Assembly (NCBI GenBank): GCA_963513935.1
Contig: OY740769.1
Coordinates: forward strand, 33,941,120 to 34,005,119
DNA length: 64,000 bases
Origin: Aphrophora alni
Taxonomy: Eukaryota > Arthropoda > Insecta > Hemiptera > Aphrophoridae
Direction: 5' to 3'
Positions within the stretch are counted from its first letter, which is position 1, and every line of letters begins with the position of its first letter. A program made the position numbers and the translations under genes. The notes under the pieces are model-generated. The model did not search any database, was not told where the DNA came from, and saw nothing but the letters and a program-made list of their open reading frames with translations. Of this stretch, positions 47,341-60,145 are shown piece by piece.

Positions 47341-48162
47341 GTGAGTGTTTGATATTTTATTATTCTATAGTCAGAACTATTAAAAAATCCACTAGAACTA
47401 AATACGATCAGTCTCTTATTATTCGTTTCAAAATTATTTTTATAGCAGATATTGATTCAGAACCTTATACATACCCGAATGTTCGATAACACATATAATT
47501 TGTAAACTTATATAAAAAAGAAACGAAACCACAATTTGTTACATTCAAATTGATGAATTTTAAAATAAAAACAAAAGATTGGAGAAAAAATATACAAATT
47601 ACAATCGAATATAAGATTGTCTGAAATACCTTACCCCGTCATTGCATTCTCGAAATAGTTCGCATTCCCCGACAATGTAAAAGATGGTGAAACAGAATGG
47701 CGCAGATTCGGTAAAAATATCTTTGTTCTGTATAGACCTTGTAGCTGGAGAAATAAAGTTGTCCAAATATTATAATAAAAGGAGGTGATTACTTTAAAAA
47801 ATGTCGATTAATTGGTGACTGTAAAATTTAACTAGACTTGTAAAAATTTTATTTAGTAAAATTTTTATAATTTATTATTTTTTTAAAAAATGGAATGCTT
47901 TAGATACTCAAAATTCAATTATAAGAAAATGTAGTTTGCATAAATAGTAATTTATTAAAAAATACAAAAATAAAACAAAATGTTTACGATACATCTTACA
48001 GTTGAAAATAACATCAAATATTATTTTTTTAAATTTGTTTAAACAACATTATTTAAATAAATTTTAAAAGCTCGTGTTTATTACTAAACCACTTCTTAAA
48101 ATAAAACAATACATTTTTAATAAAATCGATAAATCTTTTAACCAGTTAAATTTCCATTACTG

Positions 48163-48167
<5 letters not shown>

Positions 48168-48208
<41 letters not shown>
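48168..48208. repeat. (AT)n microsatellite
   Basis: About 20 AT dinucleotides followed by T-rich ATTTATTTTTTA repeats. Confidence 0.95.
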
Positions 48209-48212
<4 letters not shown>

Positions 48213-51200
48213 TTTTTATTTTTATTTTTTAATAAACACACCTAGCGAACACAGTACGAAACATCGAATTTGGTGTAAATCTGACAAAACATTTCATAGT
48301 AATTAGTTCGAGTAGACACTCAAAAATAACAACAAAAATCCCCATAGTATCATATCAGCTTATATAAACACATTTATAGTTATCAAAAGAGTCAGTAACA
48401 GATGTTGAAGTACAAACCACTTAAGGTAATGAGAATATTATCGCTACAATTAGTTATTAATTGTTTACATACTCATATGGTATAGTATGTTACTCTATTA
48501 ACAACTAATGATTATGCACTAATTAAATTACACAAGAATATGTAAAAAAAAAGAAAGAAATGGAATTACCCTATTTAAGATTACAATCCGTTTAGATTGT
48601 TTTATTTTAATTAGTCGTACTGTTTTAGAGAGAGGTTTAACACATACTGAATCGACGGATGAACGCTCTCGTCCCCTTTAACCAGATTTTTTGCAACCAG
48701 AATTTACTACCATTTGTAGCTCCTAAGTAATCTCACGTTGCTGGTTTAACACCGTAATTTTTTTGAGTCCCATGAAGATTGATCGGAGACTTCTCAAACA
48801 CAAAACTAGAACGCTAGCCATCAAACCAAACGTGAGCTAAACTTTAAAGATTAACACGGAGAGCGAGAGTATTTTGTGCATCCGTATTGCAAGAAACATA
48901 CAAATTTCATTTAAGATAAAACTCGTTTTTTTGTTCTTCAAATTATCCCCCTTCCCCAATCCCCTCGTCGAGTTACCTATTGCCAAGTTGGCAACAATGA
49001 GAGAGGTCAGAAAACATTGAAAGGGAATTTTCTGTGACGTCAATTACGTGTGTACACATAGGGTTACGTAAACTTGTTAAAGTATCATTATTGAGTCGTA
49101 ATATGAGAGACACGTGAATCGTACCATGAGTCCGACAGAGGTTAACTGAAGGTGAATAATGTTTGATGTATCTAATTATCTTTAGTAGACAATAATAAGT
49201 CATGAGAGCTTATAGTAGGATTTCAATATATTTTTTTTAAGTTTTGAAGTTCACCTTACCCAATTGTTGTAACTGAGCAATTTATAATGAAAGTTTGGGG
49301 GTCATGTAAACACATCAATTAGGTCAGCTGTTTACAGTGACATAACCTGTATTCAAAAGTATTTTACCGTTTTCAAAATATTTAACTTTTTGTTGCGATT
49401 TCATCCGATTATTTTTTTCTTTCTAAAGAGGATATGATACTACAAAAATTCTTATTTTCCCGCTCTTTTATACGATGAAAACAAAGTTTTAAAAATGTCA
49501 ACAGTGCTGAGATATGATCGTTTAAAAATTATACTATCGGAGCAGTTGAAAATTTTAAACGGAATTTGCTAGTTAAAGAACCCGATGTTTATGAGATAAG
49601 ATTTTTGTTACAATGTGAAAATATAAAAATTTGAAGAGTTTTTATTTGTTTTCACTGTGTTACAAATGGTAAATTTAAAATTTGTAAAATTCAGTGTTGT
49701 TTTTATAAAACACAGATTAAAATATTGATTTTTTTTCCTAAGTAAATTAAAATCTGGCAAAGTTTTCATTACTATGAGGAAAAACCGCTAGTTGTCAAAC
49801 GAACTTGTTCATAAATTACAAAAATTAACTTGTACAACAAATGTCATAAAAATCAAACAATTCGTCAAATGTCGTTACGCGGATGGTCACACACATTGTA
49901 TATTTGCCAATGTCGGTTCCACTAATCATGTTCAGAATATTCAACTTCTTTATTCAAAATGGCTCCGGTTTAAGCTGATTTTCCGTTCCAGCGATCTCAT
50001 TTTATGTCCCACAAAAGATAGAAAATTATATATAATAACAAATTTCTATTTCTAAATAATTGGCAACTATTAATTAGCTTTCTTCTCGTGGTAAAATGCA
50101 CTTCAGAGCAGTAGTATTTTGTATTATATTATTCTAAATAATAACAACAATTAAATCTCGCAAATACGAATCTTTCGAGAACATTGTCCATCTCCGTGGC
50201 ACGTGGCGTGGACTTTTGCCATGGCTTTTATAGTATCGAACCGATTGTTTACATCATAGATTCTCAGAAGACTGCATTCAAGTTAGAATACAAGGACATC
50301 CTAAAATAAATGGCGCACAAATACCTTTCTTCGGCCATCGCTCTCGCAGAGAGAACACAACATTTTGCACTTTAAGTTTGCTATACTGTTTAAAATCAAA
50401 CCCAACTAATTTATATTTATTTCATAATTGCGATAGCCGATTTCCACAAGCATTGAGAGAGTAAAATGAATTTATTTTTAATTATACTTAGAAATTCAGA
50501 TCCGGATGTACTAAACACGATTTTTAAGAAGGAATGCAATATCTATGAGAAGATACCGAAATAGATAACCTGTTACGCTATTTGATTACGGTGTATTTAA
50601 TCTTAATATTATCTTCTTTCTTTATCAATCAACTTAGTCCTCTGAGTAATTCTTACGTATTTCCTTCACTACTTCAGATAGTGCCGGTACAAATATCAGT
50701 TAAATGGAAACTATGATTAGTGAGGAATCACTACCTCACTTATTTCCTGCTTCAACAGGAACAAATAAGATGTTTTGATATAAGTGATTCATTCATTCCT
50801 TCCATATTTCATTCTAGATTGAAATCAAAGTGGATAATTTACCGTTCTTAATAATAGGCCTATATTAATTATTATTCCACAATCTTTAAGGAAAAAAAGT
50901 ACAAAACAATCTTACCCTCGACATTCATTATAGCAATGTTGATACTCGGGTGAAATGGATAATCGAATTAATCGGTTTCAAATGATTTCAATATTCGAAT
51001 ATTATTTCGAAATCGAGTATCTGCGCAGAATGATTTTGCGCATCGCCTTCGAACCTAGCTTTACCAATCAGTGAATTACTAACGAATATTATACTGGCTC
51101 CTTGTTCCTAGTTAGGAATATTTTATTTTGAATCCGTGGATTTTAATAATCGGAACGTTCCGAGGATTTTGATAGTCGCATTCACAGAGTATTTTAATTC

Positions 51201-52616
51201 GAACTCTCACATCACTAATTCATTATTTAAATAGCACTATGCTGTGTTGAGCGAATTTTGGTTGCGGAGACTAGAATTACGATGACGGGATCGGAAGTGC
51301 TTACTGGATTGAAAGGCATCTAACCTGGACTATGTCCTTTAGTAGCATTTGCTCCCCATGATTATGCTATTACATATTTTATAAAGACGTATAATACCAT
51401 GTAATATTGTTGCTAACTACCATCTTCTACTATTTTTTCGTTGTTATGTACACTTTTAAAACAAAATTGTTTTGTTTCAGACCATTCTAATAGAAAGTCT
51501 TAACCTAAAAATATTTAACCTAACCTAACATTAAAAAAAAAAAAATTTCAAGTGTAATTTCAATTGAATGTAGGCCTATATAACTACAAAATAAAGGTCA
51601 ACACAATTCAAAATGGCAGCTACATAAACGGTCTTGTCACATTTTGCATATTTTAGGTCGATTTCTGTAGATTAACGGAATTGATAAAATTCTTGACGTG
51701 ATCATACAACATAACCTCCAAATATCATTCAACAAAAACCTGCGTTGCTAGTTAAATTAGTTCAATGGTTAAAAATACATACCACGACTGTTTAAACCAA
51801 AGATATTTATTAATGTAGGGAAAGTTTGGTGGCTAATAAAACAAATATATTTAATCAAATTCGCAAAAGTATGAATAAACCTTTCCAAACACAATATAGA
51901 ATTGTCCGACTCTCGACTAACTAAAATACCCTAGCAATTATTTAATACATCATGACCTATTAAGTCCATTGTCGAGGGGTCGAGTCGTATCACGCGGCTT
52001 TGTTAGATAATTTTCAGCTTCCTTTAGGCAATTGCTTTATTGATCCCACGGCCTCCCTCAACACTTGCTCCTATTATCTTGTGCTCTTCTTTATTTATCC
52101 GCAAGTGTTATGTTCCGGTTAATATTTGAATAACACAACAACGATTTTGTTTGTGAAAAAAAAACTATTATTAACATTTGCAAGGAATTATAAATATCAA
52201 ATCTGTTTATTATTATTAATCGTTTCACTTATTTTTTATTGGCGTAGTTAGACTAGATTAATTATTAGATAAAAACGGTCTTATGATAGTTGTATAGAAA
52301 ACCCAAACTGAAAATTCAGCCAATTAAAATGAAACTATTAATTTTTACACATTATTTTTTTTACCGCCCATTAACATTTAGACTACTAATAAATGAGTAC
52401 TACTTAGAGATAAAATTTGAGAATTCAAGATCCTAAATTGCAATTTTGGCTTAAACTTTGTTACTTCTGATCGTAAAAACTTGGGGTTGATATTATTAAG
52501 AACAAAATTATAATTTGCACATTTTGACATAAAATAAACTTTTTTAGTAGAAATATTGCAATATTATGAACAAAAACTTTAATTTTTTAAATTTGAAATC
52601 ATTCTTCTGTTATCGA

Positions 52617-52627
52617 GGGGGGGGGGG
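52617..52627. repeat. Poly-G tract
   Basis: A run of about 11 G bases in otherwise AT-rich sequence. Confidence 0.9.
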
Positions 52628-54359
52628 TATAAGAAATAGGCGGAGATATAAAGTAGAAATGGAGTGTGAAAGACGTTAAAGACGTTTACACATAATTGCT
52701 AAATTATTTGTTATCTACTAAACTGATTACTTAAATTATCAACACATGTCTAATGTCTGACACAATCTAGTTAAAATATTCAATAAACAATGTACAGTCT
52801 GTTTCAAAAAAATTGTGTTAGGTTAACAAGTATTGATATAATAAACATCATTCTAAAACAATCATTGAGAAAAAAGTAAAATAAATGTTGTAGTTAAAAT
52901 CTTCAAAATTATTTTGGACGATTTGATGAAGGTGTAAACTAATAACTATTTTAAAAAGCTTTGCAAAATTGTCTTGTGTAAAACTAGAATATTGAAGATT
53001 AGGTTAGGTTGCATTAGAGAACATTGAAACCTTGAAAATTCTGTAATGCTGTTTAAATAACCTGCGTTCCACTAAAAATTAAACTTTTTCCGAAATTAAA
53101 TGTGGGACTTCCACTGCAAAATTAGACCACTTAAAGAATTAAAAGAGAAATGTTATTAAAATCGGTTTTACGATTTAGACAGTTAGGGCGTATTCAATTT
53201 TCATTATTCCTTCTCACTTACTTTTACAAAAAGGTTATAAAACGAGGGTATAGGGTGTTTTAGAAAACACGAACGATCGTTTGAAATGTTTAAGTATTTA
53301 CCAAAACCCACAAAAACCACGTTTTTGTCGCGGCCTAAACACGTTTACGCCTCAGCTGAGTAAATTGAATTATAAAATCGTATACAACAATAACATTGTG
53401 TAAACGAGCTCTCTAAACCTGTAGTCTAGAGTTTACGTGAGAAATTTAAAACTAATCCTGTATTATAAAACTAGTCTAACAAGTTAATACAGAATCCAGT
53501 AAGGAGCAAGGTCAAGAGATCGAGATCCCAAGGTCGTTTTATTTACGCATGATAATATAACGTTAATCTAGTAGGGGAACAATAACCTCAATAGTGTTAA
53601 CGGGAGGTATCTATTAGAAATGTTTATTGTGTGCTTTAAAATTAATAAATATGATATATACATTTTCAAACATTCCAAATATAACTTTTTATCTGCCCTA
53701 ATAGAAGGAATGTTGTTAAGTTCATATTAATAGTTTAAGAAGAGGAAACGAAATTACGGAATAAATGATGATTTATCTCAGATTTTAAATGTATGAAGAG
53801 TTAACCATTTATGATTTTTGAAGTAATCATAAGTAATAAAATCGAATTTGGCAGGAGATTAATCGATTAGAAATCCCTTTATAGAAATTTTTCAAGTTGA
53901 GAAAATTATATGTTTTTCTGTGATTGTTTAAACGTATTGAGAATGTTTGTTTAAAGATTTATCACAGGATTCATGTCGGATTAAGGAAATGGAAATAGTA
54001 TGTTTAACGAACTTAAACAATGTTGATAGAACATTTTTCTTCCATATCCTCTGGACGTGAACCATGACCTACACTTCCTTGGACTAATGTTTTAACGGGA
54101 TTTTCTATATCAATATTAGTTCTTTATGGAATTTTTAAAACCTACGAAAGTTGCACAAACACATAATGTGGATATTTTGTTATTGTTTGAAATGTTAAAA
54201 AAGTTGAGACCACAATATAATTCAAAAATTAAAATTCCACCCGTTTTGAGTATACAAAAATTTTGTAAATATTCTACATATTCTATAGATTTATATTCTC
54301 ACCCATATGTAGTATAGAGTATAGATAATATAAGATAGGTAAAAAAAAAGAAAGAAAAA

Positions 54360-54720
54360 AAGTCTTTGCTAACATATTCATTTTGACGTCCCCTGATATT
54401 TCAAAAACATTTTTTGAAATGATGTTCGTCTAACGCCGGTTAAGTGCTCAACCCATGGACCGATTTTAATCAAATTTTGAATGTGGGGATATTTTTGTCA
54501 CATCTCTGATATTTAAAATAAATATTTTTCATAAGTCAAAATTTGGAGGTAGAACATAAAACATTAAAAAAATTAAATTACGACTTTCTCAAAATCGGAT
54601 AAACCGATTATGATAACATTTTGTTCAAGTGTAGCCTCCAATGGCCTAAAAAAATGTATTGGTTGCCATCTCTCCAAAATTGCCGGTTCATGAGTAATAG
54701 CTTAAAAACAAAAACCTGTT
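54360..54720 (-). repeat. Family R copy, near full length
   Basis: On the + strand, from the left: GACGTCCCCTGATATTTC and GAAATGATGTTCGTCTAACG (the inverted terminal module), CCGATTTTAATCAAATTTTG, AAGTCAAAATTTGGAGGTAG, TTCTCAAAATCGGATAAACC, CAAGTGTAGCCTCCAATGGC, ATGTATTGGTTGCCATCTCT (about 54,655), CAAAATTGCCGGTTCATGAG. This copy shows both halves joined, about 360 bases in all. Confidence 0.7.
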
Positions 54721-56059
54721 AAAACCGGGCTGTGTATCTATTTTTATAAATAAATATTGTGGTTGACTTCTGAGATTGTATACGTTATAGAATAAAACTG
54801 GAACATAAATTCTAAGTTATAGTTATAGTTTAGTTATTATAGCTCGTTCACCACTAAATATGGCGATTTTGTCGATGAAACGCACAATTTGCGACTTTCT
54901 CGTTTGAATAATAAACCTACAACTGTGTGAGAATTTGTATTCAAGCTTTCATTTATCAAGTATCTACAGTATTTTTAGTTAGAATCAAAATACCTTCAAA
55001 AGGTTATTACTTCTAAAAAAGGAATTAGCTATAAAACACTATTCAATACATAATTTAAAAATAAGGCCTAAAGTTCAAATACATTTTGATAGTTTTTTAT
55101 ATTGGGATATTTTTGTAATCCGATACTATAATTAGAAGGTGTAACTCAATATCTTGATAAAGCACATTCCTGTGATTTAACTCACTTTCTTGTCTCTTTC
55201 ACCACTGGGTTTCCACAGTTCACTGAGCAACGAAACTTCTCAAGCCATTAACCCTTAAAACGTTTTACTTCGGGATTATATTTCATAACCTTTCAGATAC
55301 ACGTGGCAGGATAATACGTAGCTCGCCTTCAGATCATATTTTCAAGTATATTTTTAGAGGCACTGTGTGTTATACTCGCTATTACGGTGGAATAATTTTA
55401 TTAAGAGAGAGACAATCATTTCGATAAATGTTACTTCCAATTACAAATGAAGTAAAATATTATAAAATTGCGTTTTAGATAGTTGTTAAAATTACTCAAA
55501 ATTTTATAGTTTTTTGTAGGATATGTTTTCCTATGGAGTTATAAAGTCTAAATATTTTAGGGTTGGGGATTAAAATATAAGTTGATACAAAATGTATGAA
55601 TATTTTTGAATTACATGTGCGATGAAACTATTTTTTATCCATTTTAAAGTGCTGAGTTGAACTTTAAATAGATTTATAGTCGCGTGTCCCTAATGTAGCA
55701 CAAAAATCCAAAATAAAATTATGAAATAATTTATTAAGACATTTGAATAAACTAGATTAATGAAGACTTTGCAATAGTTATATTTTCAATACGAAAATAA
55801 ATTAAAATTATTCATTTGATACTGTTATAAAACATTTACAGTATAGAAAACTACAAGATTTGCTTTTAATAAAATTGAATGACATATTTAATTGCATTCT
55901 ATCACTTTGAATGTTAAATAATCTATAGTGACATATAATTACATTTAAACGCATAATTTGTGTTTACCGCCAATTATTAGCATCACTACGAGTGACAATA
56001 TATAGAAGGTAACCTTGTGTAGAGTGCCACGATATACTTTAAAATTAATCCCATATTAT

Positions 56060-56185
56060 TAGTTATCGAAAAAAATTAAAAACGTCTCAAGATGTGGTCA
56101 ACATTTGCTCATATCTATTAAAATCATTCGACACGTTTGGGCTGCAGAGCCCTGCACAGACATCATTCCAAAACCACGTAGGGTA
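56060..56185 (+). repeat. Family R terminal-module fragment
   Basis: CTATTAAAATCATTCGACAC, GTTTGGGCTGCAGAGCCCTG, CACAGACATCATTCCAAAAC (about 56,155). It is truncated after the module. Confidence 0.5.
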
Positions 56186-56899
56186 ATGAAAATAACAAGT
56201 AAATAATTCTTCAAGACTTGTGTTTTTGTCAGTATTTTAAGACGGTTTCTGAAACTTGTTACCATTGTATTCACTTCTCTAATGAAGAACCCAATAAATG
56301 ACTTGCATAATCACAACACTTCTTCCCCCACCTCACAGCGCTCCTGGGCGACTCTGTAAGAGTTCTTTCCGCAGGTGTAGTTCTACCTTTAACCTCTTAC
56401 CGGAAACCAAACAACATTATTTAGCTCATATAACAATCAGTTATCTTATCTACCATATTATAAGGGTAGTTTACCCTTAGACCACCCTGACAGCCACTTC
56501 CTTCCGTGCGTACGACACCGACTCTTTGTCTTGTATTACGATAATCTTTCTACATGTTACGTTATCTCCCCCTAATGATGTCATTAAGGAACAAATCACA
56601 GTTGAAACGTTCGCTAGATTGGCAGAAAGGGGTTTTTTTTTATAAAGATATTTAACTCGTCACTTGTCTGTAGGTAGCCTAACGGTCGGTTGTAAATTTT
56701 TCAACAAATCGAAAAACTGAATTGGATTATTTTAACAAAAATCTAACAAATTGTCCTATCATTTGTTGAGGTTGTATTGGTTTGTAAAAGAAGAAACATA
56801 CGTTCTGGAGACTTGTGTTTTTAATAAATAAGGGAGAAATTTTGCGCAAATTGGTAGAGAAGCATATTGTGGACTTATTTCAAACAGATTTTCTTTAAA

Positions 56900-57060
56900 T
56901 CTAATTTTAGTGATTTCTGTCATAAATCAAAAGTTTCAGTTTCTCAGAATAAGTTCAAACGATTATATTCAAATTGACCTGAAATTTAGTTACTAAGGAC
57001 CCAAACAAAACTTATTGGTCGCTAGCACCAATAAATTACCGGTTAAAAATAAAATGAGTA
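56900..57060 (-). repeat. Family R core fragment
   Basis: On the + strand: GTTCAAACGATTATATTCAA, TTACTAAGGACCCAAACAAA, ACTTATTGGTCGCTAGCACC (about 57,010), AAATTACCGGTTAAAAATA. Confidence 0.5.
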
Positions 57061-57138
57061 TTGAATCTTAGAAGAGTCTAATTTAAAATCAGTTCATTGA
57101 GTCTTTTTGTTTTGTTTTTTCAAAATCCTTGTACACAT

Positions 57139-57140
<2 letters not shown>

Positions 57141-57202
<62 letters not shown>
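57141..57202. repeat. (AT)n microsatellite
   Basis: About 30 AT dinucleotides, interrupted once by TC near 57,171. Confidence 0.95.
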
Positions 57203-57205
<3 letters not shown>

Positions 57206-59756
57206 TTTAATCCCTTTTATCTCCCTACTTTTTAAGTTAGAAACTTAGGCATTATTTGTTATAATAGACAATAAAACACTAACTGTTTTCCTTTTTAAAA
57301 TTTTTCGAAAATATTATTCATTGGCTCACAAAGAAAATAGCAAAATAGAAAATCGATTTACAAATGTCCCCTCCATTTGTTCAACCACTAATGATTGTAT
57401 CCCAATTTTTTAAAAAAGGGAAACATCCTTGTTCACGTGATTTTTAAAATGACCTTTTAACGATATTTCTGAGATGAAAATTGACATCAAAACTGGTCAA
57501 GTGTAGCATTATTCTTATGGGAGATGAATCCAATATGGCGGAGGTGTAGCAGAGCCTTAACTCGCTGTTTTGAGTTGTAAGCCTTCACAATTCATCACAA
57601 TTTAATCGATGTTTCTTTACCCCATTTTGAGTTATTCCATCTTCTAAAACAGTGTTTACACTTCATTTTCATTGAATCGCCATTTTTGGGGAAGTGTCAA
57701 AGTTTTACACAAAGTGACAAAGTTTTACGCAAAAACATCATTTTTGATAAGATTTGGTTTTATGTGTGTATATTTTTAGACGTTAATGACATGTTTGCTG
57801 ACCGTTAATTTTTAAATATTCACGGCTTTTGACGTACTCTCAGTGTGTTAAGAGAAAAGTGTTAAAACATAATTAACACATTTGAACATGAATGTGAAAC
57901 TGTTAGTAACTCCTATCTTATGTAAATGTAATGAAGTCCAGATAAGGTAACAATAGAGTAAAATTCCATTGTTGGTGCTTAATGATTATTTTGTGTATAT
58001 AATCAATGTTGTGGAAATCTGGTAATTTGCCAGATTATGATTAGGGCCTATAGTGAATGTTGTGCATCCGATTTTTATGCTGTGTACCAATCTCTTGCTA
58101 CTCTTGTCTAATTGTACGCAATGAAACTCAATTTTTGAATTCGGATTTTTAAAGGAGTTTTATAGAATAATTGTTGTATTTGGTTAACAAAACTCTCCAC
58201 AGGTCGAACAACAAAAGCTATATTCTATATTTTCCTCTTTAAATGGTGTAGTTGTCCAGTATGAAGGCACATTTAATTCATATTTTTTTAAAGGAAGCAA
58301 TTTGGAGTTTTTTATGATAAACGTCTGGCTTTAGATAGCAGTAGGCTAAACATAAAATTTACAATTAAGTACAGTAACGATAAATAGTCCAATATTTAAA
58401 ATGTCCCATTTGTACCTCTTAAACGTTCAAAGACTTTCATAAAGTTTTTTATTAATGTATTTAACGCTATTGATGTACCCAATTTCCCATGTTTTTGAGA
58501 CGCTGAAGGCGGATTTTTCTCTGTTTGAAAGCCTGATTGTTCTAGGGACTAGTCCTTTTGATTCATACGAGAGACACATGAATGGTAGTATTTTCTAATT
58601 ATTGTAAGTGTTAAAATTACGGCAACAGAAACTCGATATGCTGACCACACTCATTAGCAGGGCTAGCTCCTTCAAGAGCTGTTACACTCTTAACATATTA
58701 TTTAGTGTATTTCAAACAAAAATTAAAGTTACAAAATAGCTCCAAAATAACTCTTGAATTACCATATGTTTTACTTCACAATTGTCCTCTTCTAAGTAAT
58801 CACAGATGTGTCTTTGAATGTAGGTTTGTTTATTCAGAGTTGTAAACAATTAGTGAATCATCTCGTTATGATTAATTCAAAGCAGAATACTTTCAGCAAA
58901 AATATGCTTCAATGAAATCACTCTGTAGAAACATCCAGTAACATCTATACGTTTTGTATTTTTACTAGTGTTCTTCATTGTAGATGACATGATTCTAAAT
59001 CTGTAGTAACGATTTTTATTAAACTTTATTAGATGCCTAAATCAATATAAAAAAACACTATAAAACAATTTACGTCTATTGAAATTGGTTCATAAACTAT
59101 TATTATCATTATGATGATATTCTATATTTATGTTATGACTTTCATAATTCATTTGAATAAATTCTTCTGCCTTTCTAGGACGACTACGTTGAGGGACTAA
59201 GCAGTACGTAAATAGTTAATTAAAATTGTTCATCCGTCAGAAGTTAAGACATCCTAGGAACGGAAAAAGAATGTACTAAAATTTGAACTATTATTACTAT
59301 TTATCAACCTTCATTTCACCAAAAGAAACTTTTTTTATCATAAAAAATGGGATAATTTCTGCAAATTGATGCTAGTTTCTAATTACATGAGGGATTATAA
59401 ATTTTTATTTGAGTGATAGACGTGCATGTAACAATTATTTCAATATACAATATCCTTTGTTTTATTACCCGATGTAGATCTTTCGGTGTCTTCGACAACT
59501 AAAGAGGAAATATATAAGTAATATAAAATACCAGATAATACGATCGGAGAGCATTCAATATAATACCAAGTAATAAATCGTAAAGGCTGGGAAATCTAAA
59601 CATTGACAGGATGTGTCAACAGTCGTGCATACCAATCAATCGAATCTCACGTTCTATAGTACTGATAGATAGCGCTAGTGATGCTCGCATTCCAATCCAA
59701 TTCCTATCAGTAAATATGATGTAACATGTTTATGTAGACTTTATTTTTCACTAAAT

Positions 59757-60145
59757 ATGACGGGTTATCGCTGATAATCTGAGGTGATATTTTGAGAAGG
59801 GGATATGTCAGATATATCAGTTTTGAACTTCATTGAGACAAAAAAAAAACTGTTTATGAATTTGTGTCTATCATCTATAGCCCAAATGGGAGACCAATCT
59901 TCATCAAATTTGCTATGGGAGGATGTTTTGAAAATGTATTAGGAGCTATTGTAATTATTTTGATAACTCAAAATTTGGGAATAGCTAACGTAAGAAAAAA
60001 AGCACATAATTATGTTTTTTTCTAAATCGACTACAACGATTTTAATAAAATTCAACCCAAATTTAAAAGGACACGAACAAAATGTATATCACCTTCCCAA
60101 AAATGCAGGTTCGTGAATTTTCAGTAAAAAACAAAAAATCGGTAA
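59757..60145 (-). repeat. Family R copy, near full length
   Basis: On the + strand: GAGAAGGGGATATGTCAGAT and GACCAATCTTCATCAAATTT (terminal half), AACTCAAAATTTGGGAATAG, CTAACGTAAGAAAAAAAGCA, CTACAACGATTTTAATAAAA, AATGTATATCACCTTCCCAA, AAATGCAGGTTCGTGAATTT (core half). The block order is the same as at 54,360-54,720. Confidence 0.6.

Noticed and set aside
59180..59210. Pyrimidine-rich acceptor CTGCCTTTCTAG followed by a short open stretch and a GTAAAT donor-like site
   Set aside because: In the phase needed after ChaC exon 2 it encodes DDYVEGLS, which does not match the expected GxxxGxAY-type segment. The donor is also weak.
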